Shown here: positions 28,101 through 41,247 of the stretch, piece after piece
How positions within the stretch are numbered: the stretch's first letter is position 1
Layout of the letters: the number at the start of each line of letters is the position of its first letter
Assembly (NCBI GenBank): GCA_036172665.1
Contig: CM069880.1
Span: 5,024,501-5,088,500, forward strand
Direction of reading: 5' to 3'
Source: Prosopocoilus inquinatus
Lineage: Eukaryota > Arthropoda > Insecta > Coleoptera > Lucanidae
DNA: 64,000 nt
Notes under the pieces: generated by a model
Told to the model about the DNA's origin: nothing
Seen by the model: only the letters and a program-made list of their open reading frames with translations
The model's database searches: none
Program-made: the position numbers and the translations under genes

Positions 28101-28908
28101 GTTGAAACGTCAAATAACATAGTAGATAAGTAAGGATCGATTAGATACATCACACGAACAACGCTAATACGTGTTGTTTCGTTCAAAACTATTTCCAGCT
28201 TCCGCTGCATCCGAAAACTTCGTTTCTCACATCAGGAGTATATACTGGAGTATATCGTAACGTCAAATAACATGATAGATAAGTAAGGATCGATTAGATA
28301 CATCACAGGAATAACGCTAATACGTGTTGTTTCGTTCAAAACTATTTCCAGCTTCTGCTGAGTGCGAGAACTTCGTATCTCACATCTGAGTTACTGGAGT
28401 CCGTTGAAACGTCAAATAACATATTAGATAATTAAGGAACGATTAGATATATCACAGGAACAACGCTAATACGTGTTATTTCGTTCAAAACTATTTCCAG
28501 CTTCCGCTGCGTCCGAAAACTTCGTTTCTCACATCAGAGTTACTGGAGTCCATCGTAACGTCAAATAACGTAATAAAGTAAGGATCGATTAGATACATCA
28601 CAGGAATAATGCTAATACGTGTTGTTTCGTTCAAAACTATTTCCAGCTTCCGCTGCGTCCGAAAACTTCGTATCTCACATCAGAGTTACTGGAGTCCATC
28701 GTAACGTCAAGTAACATGATAGATAAGTAAGGATCGATTAGATACATCACAGGAACAAGGCTAACACGTGTTGTTTCGTTCAAAACTATTTCCAGCTTCT
28801 GCTGAGTGCGAGAACTTCGTATCTCACATCAGAGTTACTGGAGTCCGTTGAAACGTCAAATAACATATTAGATAAGTAAGGATCGATTAGATACATCACA
28901 GGAACAAC
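22161..28908 (+). repeat. 6,701 bp higher-order repeat unit, copy 2
   Basis: Second, head-to-tail copy of the preceding unit. It extends about 47 bases past a strict period and ends near 28,908, where the sequence reads aacaacgctaatacg instead of the unit's aacaacgttaatacctg. Near-identity over 45 monomers, against much larger divergence between neighbouring monomers, shows that the 45-mer was copied as a block recently. Confidence 0.92.
28233..28257 (+). repeat. +4 bp monomer variant with AGTATATACT palindrome, copy 3
   Basis: Same variant, exactly 6,701 bp after the copy at 21,532. It confirms the second copy of the 6,701 bp unit. Confidence 0.9.
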
Positions 28909-31900
28909 GCTAATACGTGTTATTTCGTTCAAAACTATTTCCAGCTTCCGCTGCGTCCGAAAACTTCGTATCTCACATCAGAGTTACTGGAGTCCATCGT
29001 AACGTCAAATAACATGATAGATAAGTAAGGATCGAATAGATACATCACAGGAACAATGCTAATACGTGTTGTTTCGTTCAAAACTATTTCCAGCTTCTGC
29101 TGAGAGCGAGAACTTCGTATCTCACATCAGAGTTACTGGAGTTAGTTGAAACGTCAAATAACATATTAGATAAGTAAGGATCGATTAGATACATCACAGG
29201 AACAACGCTAATACGTGTTATTTCGTTCAAAACTATTTCCAGCTTCCGCTGCGTCCGAAAACTTCGTATCTCACATCAGAGTTACTGGAGTCCATCGTAA
29301 CGTCAAATAACATGATAGATAAGTAAGGATCGATTAGATAAATCACAGGAATAACGCTAATACGTGTTGTTTCTTTCAAAACTATTTCCAGCTTCCGCTG
29401 CGTCCGAAAACTTCGTATCTCACATCAGAGTTACTGGAGTCCATCGTAACGTCAAATAACATGATAGATAAGTAAGGATCGATTAGATACATCACAGGAA
29501 CAATGCTAACACGTGTTGTTTCGTTCAAAACTATTTCCAGCTTCTGCTGAGTGCGAGAACTTCGTATCTCACATCAGAGTTACTGGAGTTCGTTGGAATG
29601 TCAAATAACATATTAGATAAGTAAGGATCGATTAGATACATCACAGGAACAACGCTAATACGTGTTATTTCGTTCAAAACTATTTCCAGCTTCCGCTGCG
29701 TCCGAAAACTTCGTATCTCACATCAGAAATACTGGAGTCCATCGTAACGTCAAATAACATGATAGATAAGTAAGGATCGATTAGATACATCACAGGAACA
29801 ATGCTAATACGTGTTGTTTCGTTCAAAACTATTTCCAGCTTCCGCTTGGTCCAAAAACTTCGTATCTCACATCAGAGTTGCTGGAGTCCATCGTAACCTC
29901 AAATAACATGATAGATAAGTAAGGATCGATTAGATACATCACAGGAACAATGCCAATACGTGTTGTTTCGTTCAAAACTATTTCCAGCTTCCGCTGAGTC
30001 CGAAAATTTCGCATCTCACATCAGAGTTACTGGAGTCCATCGTAACGTCAAATAACATGATAGATTAGTAAGGATCCATTAGATACATCACAGGAACAAC
30101 GCTAATACGTATTGTTTCGTTCAAAACTATTTCCAGCTTACGCTGCGTCCGAAAACTTCGTATCTCACATCAGAGTTACTGGAGTCCATCGTAAGGTCAA
30201 ATAACATGATAGATAAGTAAGGATCGATTAGATACATCACAGGAATAACGCTAATACGTGTTGTTTCTTTCAAAACTATTTCCAGCTTCCGCTGAGTCCG
30301 AAAACTTCGTATCTCACATCAGAGTTACTGGAGTCCATCGTAACGTCAAATAACATGATAGATAAGTAAGGATCGATTAGATACATCACAGGAACAATGC
30401 TAACACGTGTTGTTTCGTTCAAAACTATTTCCAGCTTCTGCTGAGTGCGAGAACTTCGTATCTCACATCAGAGTTACTGGAGTTCGTTGGAATGTCAAAT
30501 AACATATTAGATAAGTAAGGATCGATTAGATACATCACAGGAACAACGCTAATACGTGTTATTTCGTTCAAAACTATTTCCAGCTTCCGCTGCGTCCGAA
30601 AACTTCGTATCTCACATCAGAATTACTGGAGTCCATCGTAACGTCAAGTAACATGATAGATAAGTAAGGATCGATTAGATACATCACAGGAACAATGCTA
30701 ATACGTGTTGTTTCGTTCAAAACTGTTTCCAGCTTCTGCTGAGTGCGAGAACTTCGTATCTCACATCAGAGTTACTTGAGTCCGTTGAAACGTCAAATAA
30801 CATATTAGATAAGTAAGGATCGATTAGATACATCACAGGAACAGCGTTAATACGTGTTATTTCCTTCAAAAGTATTTCCAGCTTCCGCTGCGTCCGAAAA
30901 CTTCGTATATCACATCAGAGTTACTGGAGTCCATCGTAACGTCAAATAACGTAATAAAGTAAGGATCGATTAGATACATCACAGGAATAATGCTAATACG
31001 TGTTGTTTCGTTCAAAACTATTTCCAGCTTCCGCTGCGTCCGAAAACTTCGTATCTCACATCAGAGTTACTGGAGTCCATCGTAACGTCAAGTAACATGA
31101 TAGATAAGTAAGGATCGATTAGATACATCACAGGAACAAGGCTAACACGTGTTGTTTCGTTCAAAACTATTTCCAGCTTCTGCTGAGTGCGAGAACTTCG
31201 TATCTCACATCAGAGTTACTGGAGTCCGTTGAAACGTCAAATAACATATTAGATAAGTAAGGATCGATTAGATACATCACAGGAACAACGCTAATACGTG
31301 TTATTTCGTTCAAAACTATTTCCAGCTTCCGCTGCGTCCGAAAACTTCTTATCTCACATCAGAGTTACTGGAGTCCATCGTAACGTCAAATAACATGATA
31401 GATAAGTAAGGATCGAATAGATACATCACAGGAACAATGCTAATACGTGTTGTTTCGTTCAAAACTATTTCCAGCTTCTGCTGAGAGCGAGAACTTCGTA
31501 TCTCACATCAGAGTTACTGGAGTTAGTTGAAACGTCAAATAACATATTAGATAAGTAAGGATCGATTAGATACATCACAGGAACAACGCTAATACGTGTT
31601 ATTTCGTTCAAAACCATTTCCAGCTTCCGCTGCGTCCGAAAACTTCGTATCTCACATCAGAGTTACTGGAGTCCATCGTAACGTCAAATAACATGATAGA
31701 TAAGTAAGGATCGATTAGATACATCACAGGAATAACGCTAATACGTGTTGTTTCTTTCAAAACTATTTCCAGCTTCCGCTGCGTCCGAAAACTTCGTATC
31801 TCACATCAGAGTTACTGGAGTCCATCGCAACGTCAAATAACATGATAGATAAGTAAGGATCGATTAGATACATCACAGGAACAATGCTAACACGTGTTGT

Positions 31901-33222
31901 TTCTTTCAAAACTATTTCCAGCTTCTGCTGAGTGCGAGAACTTCGTATCTCACATCAGAGTTACTGGAGTTCGTTGGAATGTCAAATAACATATTAGATA
32001 AGTAAGGATCGATTAGATACATCACAGGAACAACGCTAATACGTGTTATTTCGTTCAAAACTATTTCCAGCTTCCGCTGCGTCCGAAAACTTCGTATCTC
32101 ACATCAGAATTACTGGAGTCCATCGTAACGTCAAATAACATGATAGATAAGTAAGGATCGATTAGATACATCACAGGAACAATGCTAATACGTGTTGTTT
32201 CGTTCAAAACTGTTTCCAGCTTCTGCTGAGTGCGAGAACTTCGTATCTCACATCAGAGTTACTTGAGTCCGTTGAAACGTCAAACAACATATTAGATAAG
32301 TAAGGATCGATTAGATACATCACAGGAACAACGTTAATACGTGTTATTTTCTTCAAAAGTATTTCCAGTTTCCGCTGCGTCCGAAAACTTCGTATATCAC
32401 ATCAGAGTTACTGGAGTCCATCGTAACGTCAAATAACGTAATAAAGTAAGGATCGATTAGATACATCACAGGAATAATGCTAATACGTGTTGTTTCGTTC
32501 AAAACTATTTCCAGCTTCCGCTGCGTCCGAAAACTTCGTATCTCACATCAGAGTTACTGGAGTCCATCGTAACGTCAAGTAACATGATAGATAAGTAAGG
32601 ATCGATTAGATACATCACAGGAACAAGGCTAACACGTGTTGTTTCGTTCAAAACTATTTCCAGCTTCTGCTGAGTGCGAGAACTTCATATCTCACATCAG
32701 AGTTACTGGAGTCCGTTGAAACGTCAAATAACATATTAGGTAAGTAAGGATCGATTAGATACATCACAGGAACAACGCTAATACGTGTTATTTCGTTCAA
32801 AACTATTTCCAGCTTCCGCTGCGTCCGAAAACTTCGTATCTCACATCAGAGTTACTGGAGTCCATCGTAACGTCAAATAACATGATAGATAAGTAAGGAT
32901 CGAATAGATACATCACAGGAACAATGCTAATACGTGTTGTTTCGTTCAAAACTATTTCCAGCTTCTGCTGAGAGCGAGAACTTCGTATCTCACATCAGAG
33001 TTACTGGAGTTAGTTGAAACGTCAAATAACATATTAGATAAGTAAGGATCGATTAGATACATCACAGGAACAACGCTAATACGTGTTATTTCGTTCAAAA
33101 CTATTTCCAGCTTCCGCTGCGTCCGAAAACTTCGTATCTCACATCAGAGTTACTGGAGTCCATCGTAACGTCAAATAACATGATAGATAAGTAAGGATCG
33201 AATAGATACATCACAGGAACAA
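28528..33222 (+). repeat. Long-range copy of the 6.2-10.7 kb block
   Basis: Aligned by marker variants at 22,333 bp (for example aacaaggctaacacg at 6,421 and 28,754) and then at 22,482 bp after one extra monomer near 31.0 kb. Both the A/B alternation and the -3 bp monomers are kept. The first part overlaps the end of copy 2 of the 6,701 bp unit, so that unit ends inside sequence of this type. Homology is lost near 33.22 kb, where this copy reads aatgccaatacg and the earlier one aatgctaatacg. Confidence 0.82.
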
Positions 33223-34640
33223 TGCCAATACGTGTTGTTTCGTTCAAAACTATTTCCAGCTTCCGCTGCGTCCGAAAACTTCGTATCTCACATCAGAGTT
33301 ACTGGAGTCCATCGTAACGTCAAATAACATGATAGATAAGTAAGGATCGATTAGATACATCACAGGAACAATGCTAATACGTGTTGTTTCGTTCAAAACT
33401 ATTTCCAGCTTCTGCTGAGTGCGAGAACATCGTATCTCACATCAGAGTTACTGGAGTCCGTTGGCACGTCAAATAACATATTAGATAAGTAAGCAACGAT
33501 TAGATACATCACAGGAACAATGCTAATACGTGTTGTTTCGTTCAAAACTATTTCCAGCTTCTGCTGAGAGCGAGAACTTCGTATCTCACATCAGAGTTAC
33601 TGGAGTTAGTTGAAACGTCAAATAACATATTAGATAAGTAAGGATCGATTAGATACATCACAGGAACAACGCTAATACGTGTTATTTCGTTCAAAACTAT
33701 TTCCAGCTTCCGCTGCGCCCGAAAACTTCGTATCTCACATCAGAGTTACTGGAGTCCATCGTAACGTCAAATAACATGATAGATAAGTAAGGATCGATTA
33801 GATACATCACAGGAATAACGCTAATACGTGTTGTTTCTTTCAAAACTATTTCCAGCTTCCGCTGCGTCCGAAAACTTCGTATCTCACATCAGAGTTACTG
33901 GAGTCCATCGCAACGTCAAATAACATGATAGATAAGTAAGGATCGATTAGATACATCACAGGAACAATGCTAACACGTGTTGTTTCGTTCAAAACTATTT
34001 CCAGCTTCTGCTGAGTGCGAGAACTTCGTATCTCACATCAGAGTTACTGGAGTTCGTTGGAATGTCAAATAACATATTAGATAAGTAAGGATCGATTAGA
34101 TACATCACAGGAACAACGCTAATACGTGTTATTTCGTTCAAAACTATTTCCAGCTTCCGCTGCGTCCGAAAACTTCGTATCTCACATCAGAATTACTGGA
34201 GTCCATCGTAACGTCAAATAACATGATAGATAAGTAAGGATCGATTAGATACATCACAGGAACAATGCTAATACGTGTTGTTTCGTTCAAAACTGTTTCC
34301 AGCTTCTGCTGAGTGCGAGAACTTCGTATCTCACATCAGAGTTACTTGAGTCCGTTGAAACGTCAAACAACATATTAGATAAGTAAGGATCGATTAGATA
34401 CATCACAGGAACAACGTTAATACGTGTTATTTCCTTCAAAAGTATTTCCAGCTTCCGCTGCGTCCGAAAACTTCGTATATCACATCAGAGTTACTGGAGT
34501 CCATCGTAACGTCAAATAACGTAATAAAGTAAGGATCGATTAGATACATCACAGGAATAATGCTAATACGTGTTGTTTCGTTCAAAACTATTTCCAGCTT
34601 CCGCTGCGTCCGAAAACTTCGTATCTCACATCAGAGTTAC
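33223..34640 (+). repeat. Long-range copy of the 11.9-13.35 kb block
   Basis: The offset changes to 21,290 bp here: aagcaacgatt context 12,203 pairs with 33,493, cgttggaatg 12,765 with 34,055, and gtaataaag 13,231 with 34,521. Relative to the preceding block, about eight monomers have been lost at 33.22 kb, which marks a second exchange junction. Similarity fades near 34.64 kb, where the earlier block has gttactctagtcc. Confidence 0.78.
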
Positions 34641-37600
34641 TGGAGTCCATCGTAACGTCAAGTAACATGATAGATAAGTAAGGATCGATTAGATACATCA
34701 CAGGAACAAGGCTAACACGTGTTGTTTCGTTCAAAACTATTTCCAGCTTCTGCTGAGTGCGAGAACTTCGTATCTCACATCAGAGTTACTGGAGTCCGTT
34801 GAAACGTCAAATAACATATTAGGTAAGTAAGGATCGATTAGATACATCACAGGAACAACGCTAATACGTGTTATTTCGTTCAAAACTATTTCCAGCTTCC
34901 GCTGCGTCCGAAAACTTCGTATCTCACATCAGAGTTACTGGAGTCCATCGTAACGTCAAATAACATGATAGATAAGTAAGGATCGAATAGATACATCACA
35001 GGAACAATGCTAATACGTGTTGTTTCGTTCAAAACTATTTCCAGCTTCTGCTGAGAGCGAGAACTTCGTATCTCACATCAGAGTTACTGGAGTTAGTTGA
35101 AACGTCAAATAACATATTAGATAAGTAAGGATCGATTAGATACATCACAGGAACAACGCTAATACGTGTTATTTCGTTCAAAACTATTTCCAGCTTCCGC
35201 TGCGTCCGAAAACTTCGTATCTCACATCAGAGTTACTGGAGTCCATCGTAACGTCAAATAACATGATAGATAAGTAAGGATCGAATAAATACATCACAGG
35301 AACAATGCTAATACGTGTTGTTTCGTTCAAAACTATTTCCAGCTTCTGCTGAGTGCGAGAACTTCGTATCTCACATCAGAGATACTGGAGTCCGTTGAAA
35401 CGTCAAATGACATATTAGATAAGTAAGGATCGATTAGATACATCACAGGAACAACGCTAATACGTGTTATTTCGTTCAAAACTATTTCCAGCTTACGCTG
35501 CGTCCGAAAACATCGTATCTCACATCAGAGTTACTGGAGTCCATCGTAACGTCAAATAACGTGATAGATAAGTAAGGATCGATTAGATACATCACAGGAA
35601 TAACGCTAATACGTGTTGTTTCGTTCAAAACTATTTCCAGCTTCCGCTGCGTCCAAAAACTTCGTATCTCACATCAAAGTTGCTGGAGTCCATCGTAATG
35701 TCAAATAACATGATAGATAAGTAAGGATCGATTAGATACATCACCGGAACAATGCCAATACGTGCTGTTTCGTTCAAAACTATTTCCAGCTTCTGCTGAG
35801 TGCGAGAACTTCGTATCTCACATCTGAGTCACTGGAGTCCGTTGAAACGTCAAATAACACAGTAGATAAGTAAGAATCGATTAGATACATCACACGAACT
35901 ACGCTAATACGTGTTGTTTCGTTCAAAACTATTTCCAGCTTCCGCTGCATCCGAAAACTTCGTTTCTCACATCAGAGTTACTGGAGTCCATCGTAAGGTC
36001 AAATAACATGATAGATAAGTAAGGATCGATTAGATACATCACAGGAACAATGCCAATACGTGTTGTTTCGTTCAAAACTATCTCCAGCTTCCGCTGAGTC
36101 CGAAAATTTCGCATCTCACATCAGAGTTACTGGAGTCCATCGTAACGTCAAATAACATGATAGATAAGTAAGGATCGATTAGATACATCACAGGAACAAC
36201 GCTAATACGTGTTATTTCGTTCAAAACCATTTCCAGTTTCCGCTGCGTCCGAAAACTTCGTATCTCACATCAGAGTTACTGGAGTCCATCGTAAGGTCAA
36301 ATAACATGATAGATAAGTATGGATCGATTAGATACATCACAGGAATAACGCTAATACGTGTTGTTTCGTTCAAAACTATTTCCAGCTTCCGCTGCGTCCG
36401 AAAACTTCGTATCTCACATCAGAGTTACTGGAGTCCATCGTAACGTCAAATAACATGATAGATAAGTAAGGATCGATTAGATACATCACAGGAACAATGC
36501 TAATACGTGTTGTTTCGTTCAAAACTATTTCCAGCTTCTGCTGAGTGCGAGAACATCGTATCTCACATCAGAGTTACTGGAGTCGTTGGCACGTCAAATA
36601 ACATATTAGATAAGTAAGGATCGATTAGTTACATCACAGGAACAAGGCTAATACGTTTTATTTCGTTCAAAACTATTTCTAGCTTCCGCTGCGTCCGAAA
36701 ACTTCGTATCTCACATCAGAGTTACTGGAGTCCATCGTAACGTCAAATAACATGATAGATAAGTAAGGGTCGATTAGACACATCACAGGAACAATGCTAA
36801 TACGTGTTGTTTCGTTCAAAACTATTTCCAGCTTCTGCTGAGTGCGAGAACTTCGTATCTCACATCAGAGTTACTTGAGTCCGTTGAAACGTCAAACAAC
36901 ATATTAGATAAGTAAGGATCGATTAGATACATCACAGGAACAACGTTAATACCTGTTATTTCCTTCAAAACTATTTCCAGCTTCCGCTGCGTCCGAAAAC
37001 TTCGTATATCACATCAGAGTTACTGGAGTCCATCGTAACGTCAAATAACTTAATAAAGTAAGGATCGATTAGATACATCACAGGAATAACGCTAATACGT
37101 GTTGTTTCGTTCAAAACTATTTCCAGCTTCTGCTGCGTCCGAAAACTTCGTATCTCACATCAGAGTTACTGGAGTCCATCGTAACGTCAAATAACATAGT
37201 AGATAAGTAAGGATCGATTAGATACATCACACGAACAACGCTAATACGTGTTGTTTCTTTCAAAACTATTTCCAGCTTCCGCTGCGTCCGAAAACTTCGT
37301 TTCTCACATCAGAGTTACTGGAGTCCATCCTAACGTCAAATAACGTGATAGATAAGTAAGGATCGATTAGATACATGACAGGAATAACGCTAATACGTGT
37401 AGTTTCGTTCAAAACTATTTCCAGCTTCCGCTGGGTCCAAAAACTTCGTATCTCACATCAGAGTTGCTGGAGTCCATCGTAACCTCAAATAACATGATAG
37501 ATAAGTAAGGATCGATTAAATACATCACAGGAACAATGCCAATACGTGTTGTATCGTTCAAAACTATTTCCAGCTTCTGCTGAGTTCGAGAACTTCGTAT

Positions 37601-37660
37601 CTCACATCAGAGTTACTGGAGTCCATCGTAACGTCAAATAACATAGTAGATAAGTAAGGG
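34092..37660 (+). repeat. 3,569 bp higher-order repeat unit, copy 1
   Basis: Aacaacgct in matching context at 34,112 and 37,681, and a long variant monomer at 35,929 and 39,498, repeat at exactly 3,569 bp. The length equals 24 x 149 minus 7. Inside are a gtaataaag monomer (-3, 34,521), a cttaataaag monomer (-3, about 37.05 kb) and one gagtcgttggcacg monomer (-1, about 36.58 kb), which add to -7. The last part resembles the 15.2-16.2 kb block and the first part the 12.8-15 kb block, so the unit is a mosaic of earlier blocks. Confidence 0.9.
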
Positions 37661-40600
37661 TCGATTAGATACATCACAGGAACAACGCTAATACGTGTTA
37701 TTTCGTTCAAAACTATTTCCAGCTTCCGCTGCGTCCGAAAACTTCGTATCTCACATCAGAATTACTGGAGTCCATCGTAACGTCAAATAACATGATAGAT
37801 AAGTAAGGATCGATTAGATACATCACAGGAACAATGCTAATACGTGTTGTTTCGTTCAAAACTGTTTCCAGCTTCTGCTGAGTGCGAGAACTTCGTATCT
37901 CACATCAGAGTTACTTGAGTCCGTTGAAACGTCAAACAACATATTAGATAAGTAAGGATCGATTAGATACATCACAGGAACAACGTTAATACGTGTTATT
38001 TCCTTCAAAAGTATTTCCAGCTTCCGCTGCGTCCGAAAACTTCGTATATCACATCAGAGTTACTGGAGTCCATCGTAACGTCAAATAACGTAATAAAGTA
38101 AGGATCGATTAGATACATCACAGGAATAATGCTAATACGTGTTGTTTCGTTCAAAACTATTTCCAGCTTCCGCTGCGTCCGAAAACTTCGTATCTCACAT
38201 CAGAGTTACTGGAGTCCATCGTAACGTCAAGTAACATGATAGATAAGTAAGGATCGATTAGATACATCACAGGAACAAGGCTAACACGTGTTGTTTCGTT
38301 CAAAACTATTTCCAGCTTCTGCTGAGTGCGAGAACTTCGTATCTCACATCAGAGTTACTGGAGTCCGTTGAAACGTCAAATAACATATTAGGTAAGTAAG
38401 GATCGATTAGATACATCACAGGAACAACGCTAATACGTGTTATTTCGTTCAAAACTATTTCCAGCTTCCGCTGCGTCCGAAAACTTCGTATCTCACATCA
38501 GAGTTACTGGAGTCCATCGTAACGTCAAATAACATGATAGATAAGTAAGGATCGAATAGATACATCACAGGAACAATGCTAATACGTGTTGTTTCGTTCA
38601 AAACTATTTCCAGCTTCTGCTGAGAGCGAGAACTTCGTATCTCACATCAGAGTTACTGGAGTTAGTTGAAACGTCAAATAACATATTAGATAAGTAAGGA
38701 TCGATTAGATACATCACAGGAACAACGCTAATACGTGTTATTTCGTTCAAAACTATTTCCAGCTTCCGCTGCGTCCGAAAACTTCGTATCTCACATCAGA
38801 GTTACTGGAGTCCATCGTAACGTCAAATAACATGATAGATAAGTAAGGATCGAATAAATACATCACAGGAACAATGCTAATACGTGTTGTTTCGTTCAAA
38901 ACTATTTCCAGCTTCTGCTGAGTGCGAGAACTTCGTATCTCACATCAGAGATACTGGAGTCCGTTGAAACGTCAAATGACATATTAGATAAGTAAGGATC
39001 GATTAGATACATCACAGGAACAACGCTAATACGTGTTATTTCGTTCAAAACTATTTCCAGCTTACGCTGCGTCCGAAAACATCGTATCTCACATCAGAGT
39101 TACTGGAGTCCATCGTAACGTCAAATAACGTGATAGATAAGTAAGGATCGATTAGATACATCACAGGAATAACGCTAATACGTGTTGTTTCGTTCAAAAC
39201 TATTTCCAGCTTCCGCTGCGTCCAAAAACTTCGTATCTCACATCAAAGTTGCTGGAGTCCATCGTAATGTCAAATAACATGATAGATAAGTAAGGATCGA
39301 TTAGATACATCACCGGAACAATGCCAATACGTGCTGTTTCGTTCAAAACTATTTCCAGCTTCTGCTGAGTGCGAGAACTTCGTATCTCACATCTGAGTCA
39401 CTGGAGTCCGTTGAAACGTCAAATAACACAGTAGATAAGTAAGAATCGATTAGATACATCACACGAACTACGCTAATACGTGTTGTTTCGTTCAAAACTA
39501 TTTCCAGCTTCCGCTGCATCCGAAAACTTCGTTTCTCACATCAGAGTTACTGGAGTCCATCGTAAGGTCAAATAACATGATAGATAAGTAAGGATCGATT
39601 AGATACATCACAGGAACAATGCCAATACGTGTTGTTTCGTTCAAAACTATCTCCAGCTTCCGCTGAGTCCGAAAATTTCGCATCTCACATCAGAGTTACT
39701 GGAGTCCATCGTAACGTCAAATAACATGATAGATAAGTAAGGATCGATTAGATACATCACAGGAACAACGCTAATACGTGTTATTTCGTTCAAAACCATT
39801 TCCAGTTTCCGCTGCGTCCGAAAACTTCGTATCTCACATCAGAGTTACTGGAGTCCATCGTAAGGTCAAATAACATGATAGATAAGTATGGATCGATTAG
39901 ATACATCACAGGAATAACGCTAATACGTGTTGTTTCGTTCAAAACTATTTCCAGCTTCCGCTGCGTCCGAAAACTTCGTATCTCACATCAGAGTTACTGG
40001 AGTCCATCGTAACGTCAAATAACATGATAGATAAGTAAGGATCGATTAGATACATCACAGGAACAATGCTAATACGTGTTGTTTCGTTCAAAACTATTTC
40101 CAGCTTCTGCTGAGTGCGAGAACATCGTATCTCACATCAGAGTTACTGGAGTCGTTGGCACGTCAAATAACATATTAGATAAGTAAGGATCGATTAGTTA
40201 CATCACAGGAACAAGGCTAATACGTTTTATTTCGTTCAAAACTATTTCTAGCTTCCGCTGCGTCCGAAAACTTCGTATCTCACATCAGAGTTACTGGAGT
40301 CCATCGTAACGTCAAATAACATGATAGATAAGTAAGGGTCGATTAGACACATCACAGGAACAATGCTAATACGTGTTGTTTCGTTCAAAACTATTTCCAG
40401 CTTCTGCTGAGTGCGAGAACTTCGTATCTCACATCAGAGTTACTTGAGTCCGTTGAAACGTCAAACAACATATTAGATAAGTAAGGATCGATTAGATACA
40501 TCACAGGAACAACGTTAATACCTGTTATTTCCTTCAAAACTATTTCCAGCTTCCGCTGCGTCCGAAAACTTCGTATATCACATCAGAGTTACTGGAGTCC

Positions 40601-41229
40601 ATCGTAACGTCAAATAACTTAATAAAGTAAGGATCGATTAGATACATCACAGGAATAACGCTAATACGTGTTGTTTCGTTCAAAACTATTTCCAGCTTCT
40701 GCTGCGTCCGAAAACTTCGTATCTCACATCAGAGTTACTGGAGTCCATCGTAACGTCAAATAACATAGTAGATAAGTAAGGATCGATTAGATACATCACA
40801 CGAACAACGCTAATACGTGTTGTTTCTTTCAAAACTATTTCCAGCTTCCGCTGCGTCCGAAAACTTCGTTTCTCACATCAGAGTTACTGGAGTCCATCCT
40901 AACGTCAAATAACGTGATAGATAAGTAAGGATCGATTAGATACATGACAGGAATAACGCTAATACGTGTAGTTTCGTTCAAAACTATTTCCAGCTTCCGC
41001 TGGGTCCAAAAACTTCGTATCTCACATCAGAGTTGCTGGAGTCCATCGTAACCTCAAATAACATGATAGATAAGTAAGGATCGATTAAATACATCACAGG
41101 AACAATGCCAATACGTGTTGTATCGTTCAAAACTATTTCCAGCTTCTGCTGAGTTCGAGAACTTCGTATCTCACATCAGAGTTACTGGAGTCCATCGTAA
41201 CGTCAAATAACATAGTAGATAAGTAAGGG
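37661..41229 (+). repeat. 3,569 bp higher-order repeat unit, copy 2
   Basis: Head-to-tail second copy. Shared sequence continues to about 41,247; after that the text reads catcacacgaac as in 16.2 kb and 22.9 kb, while copy 1 at its end reads catcacaggaac. Copies look nearly identical by eye. Confidence 0.9.
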
Positions 41230-41247
41230 TCGATTAGATACATCACA

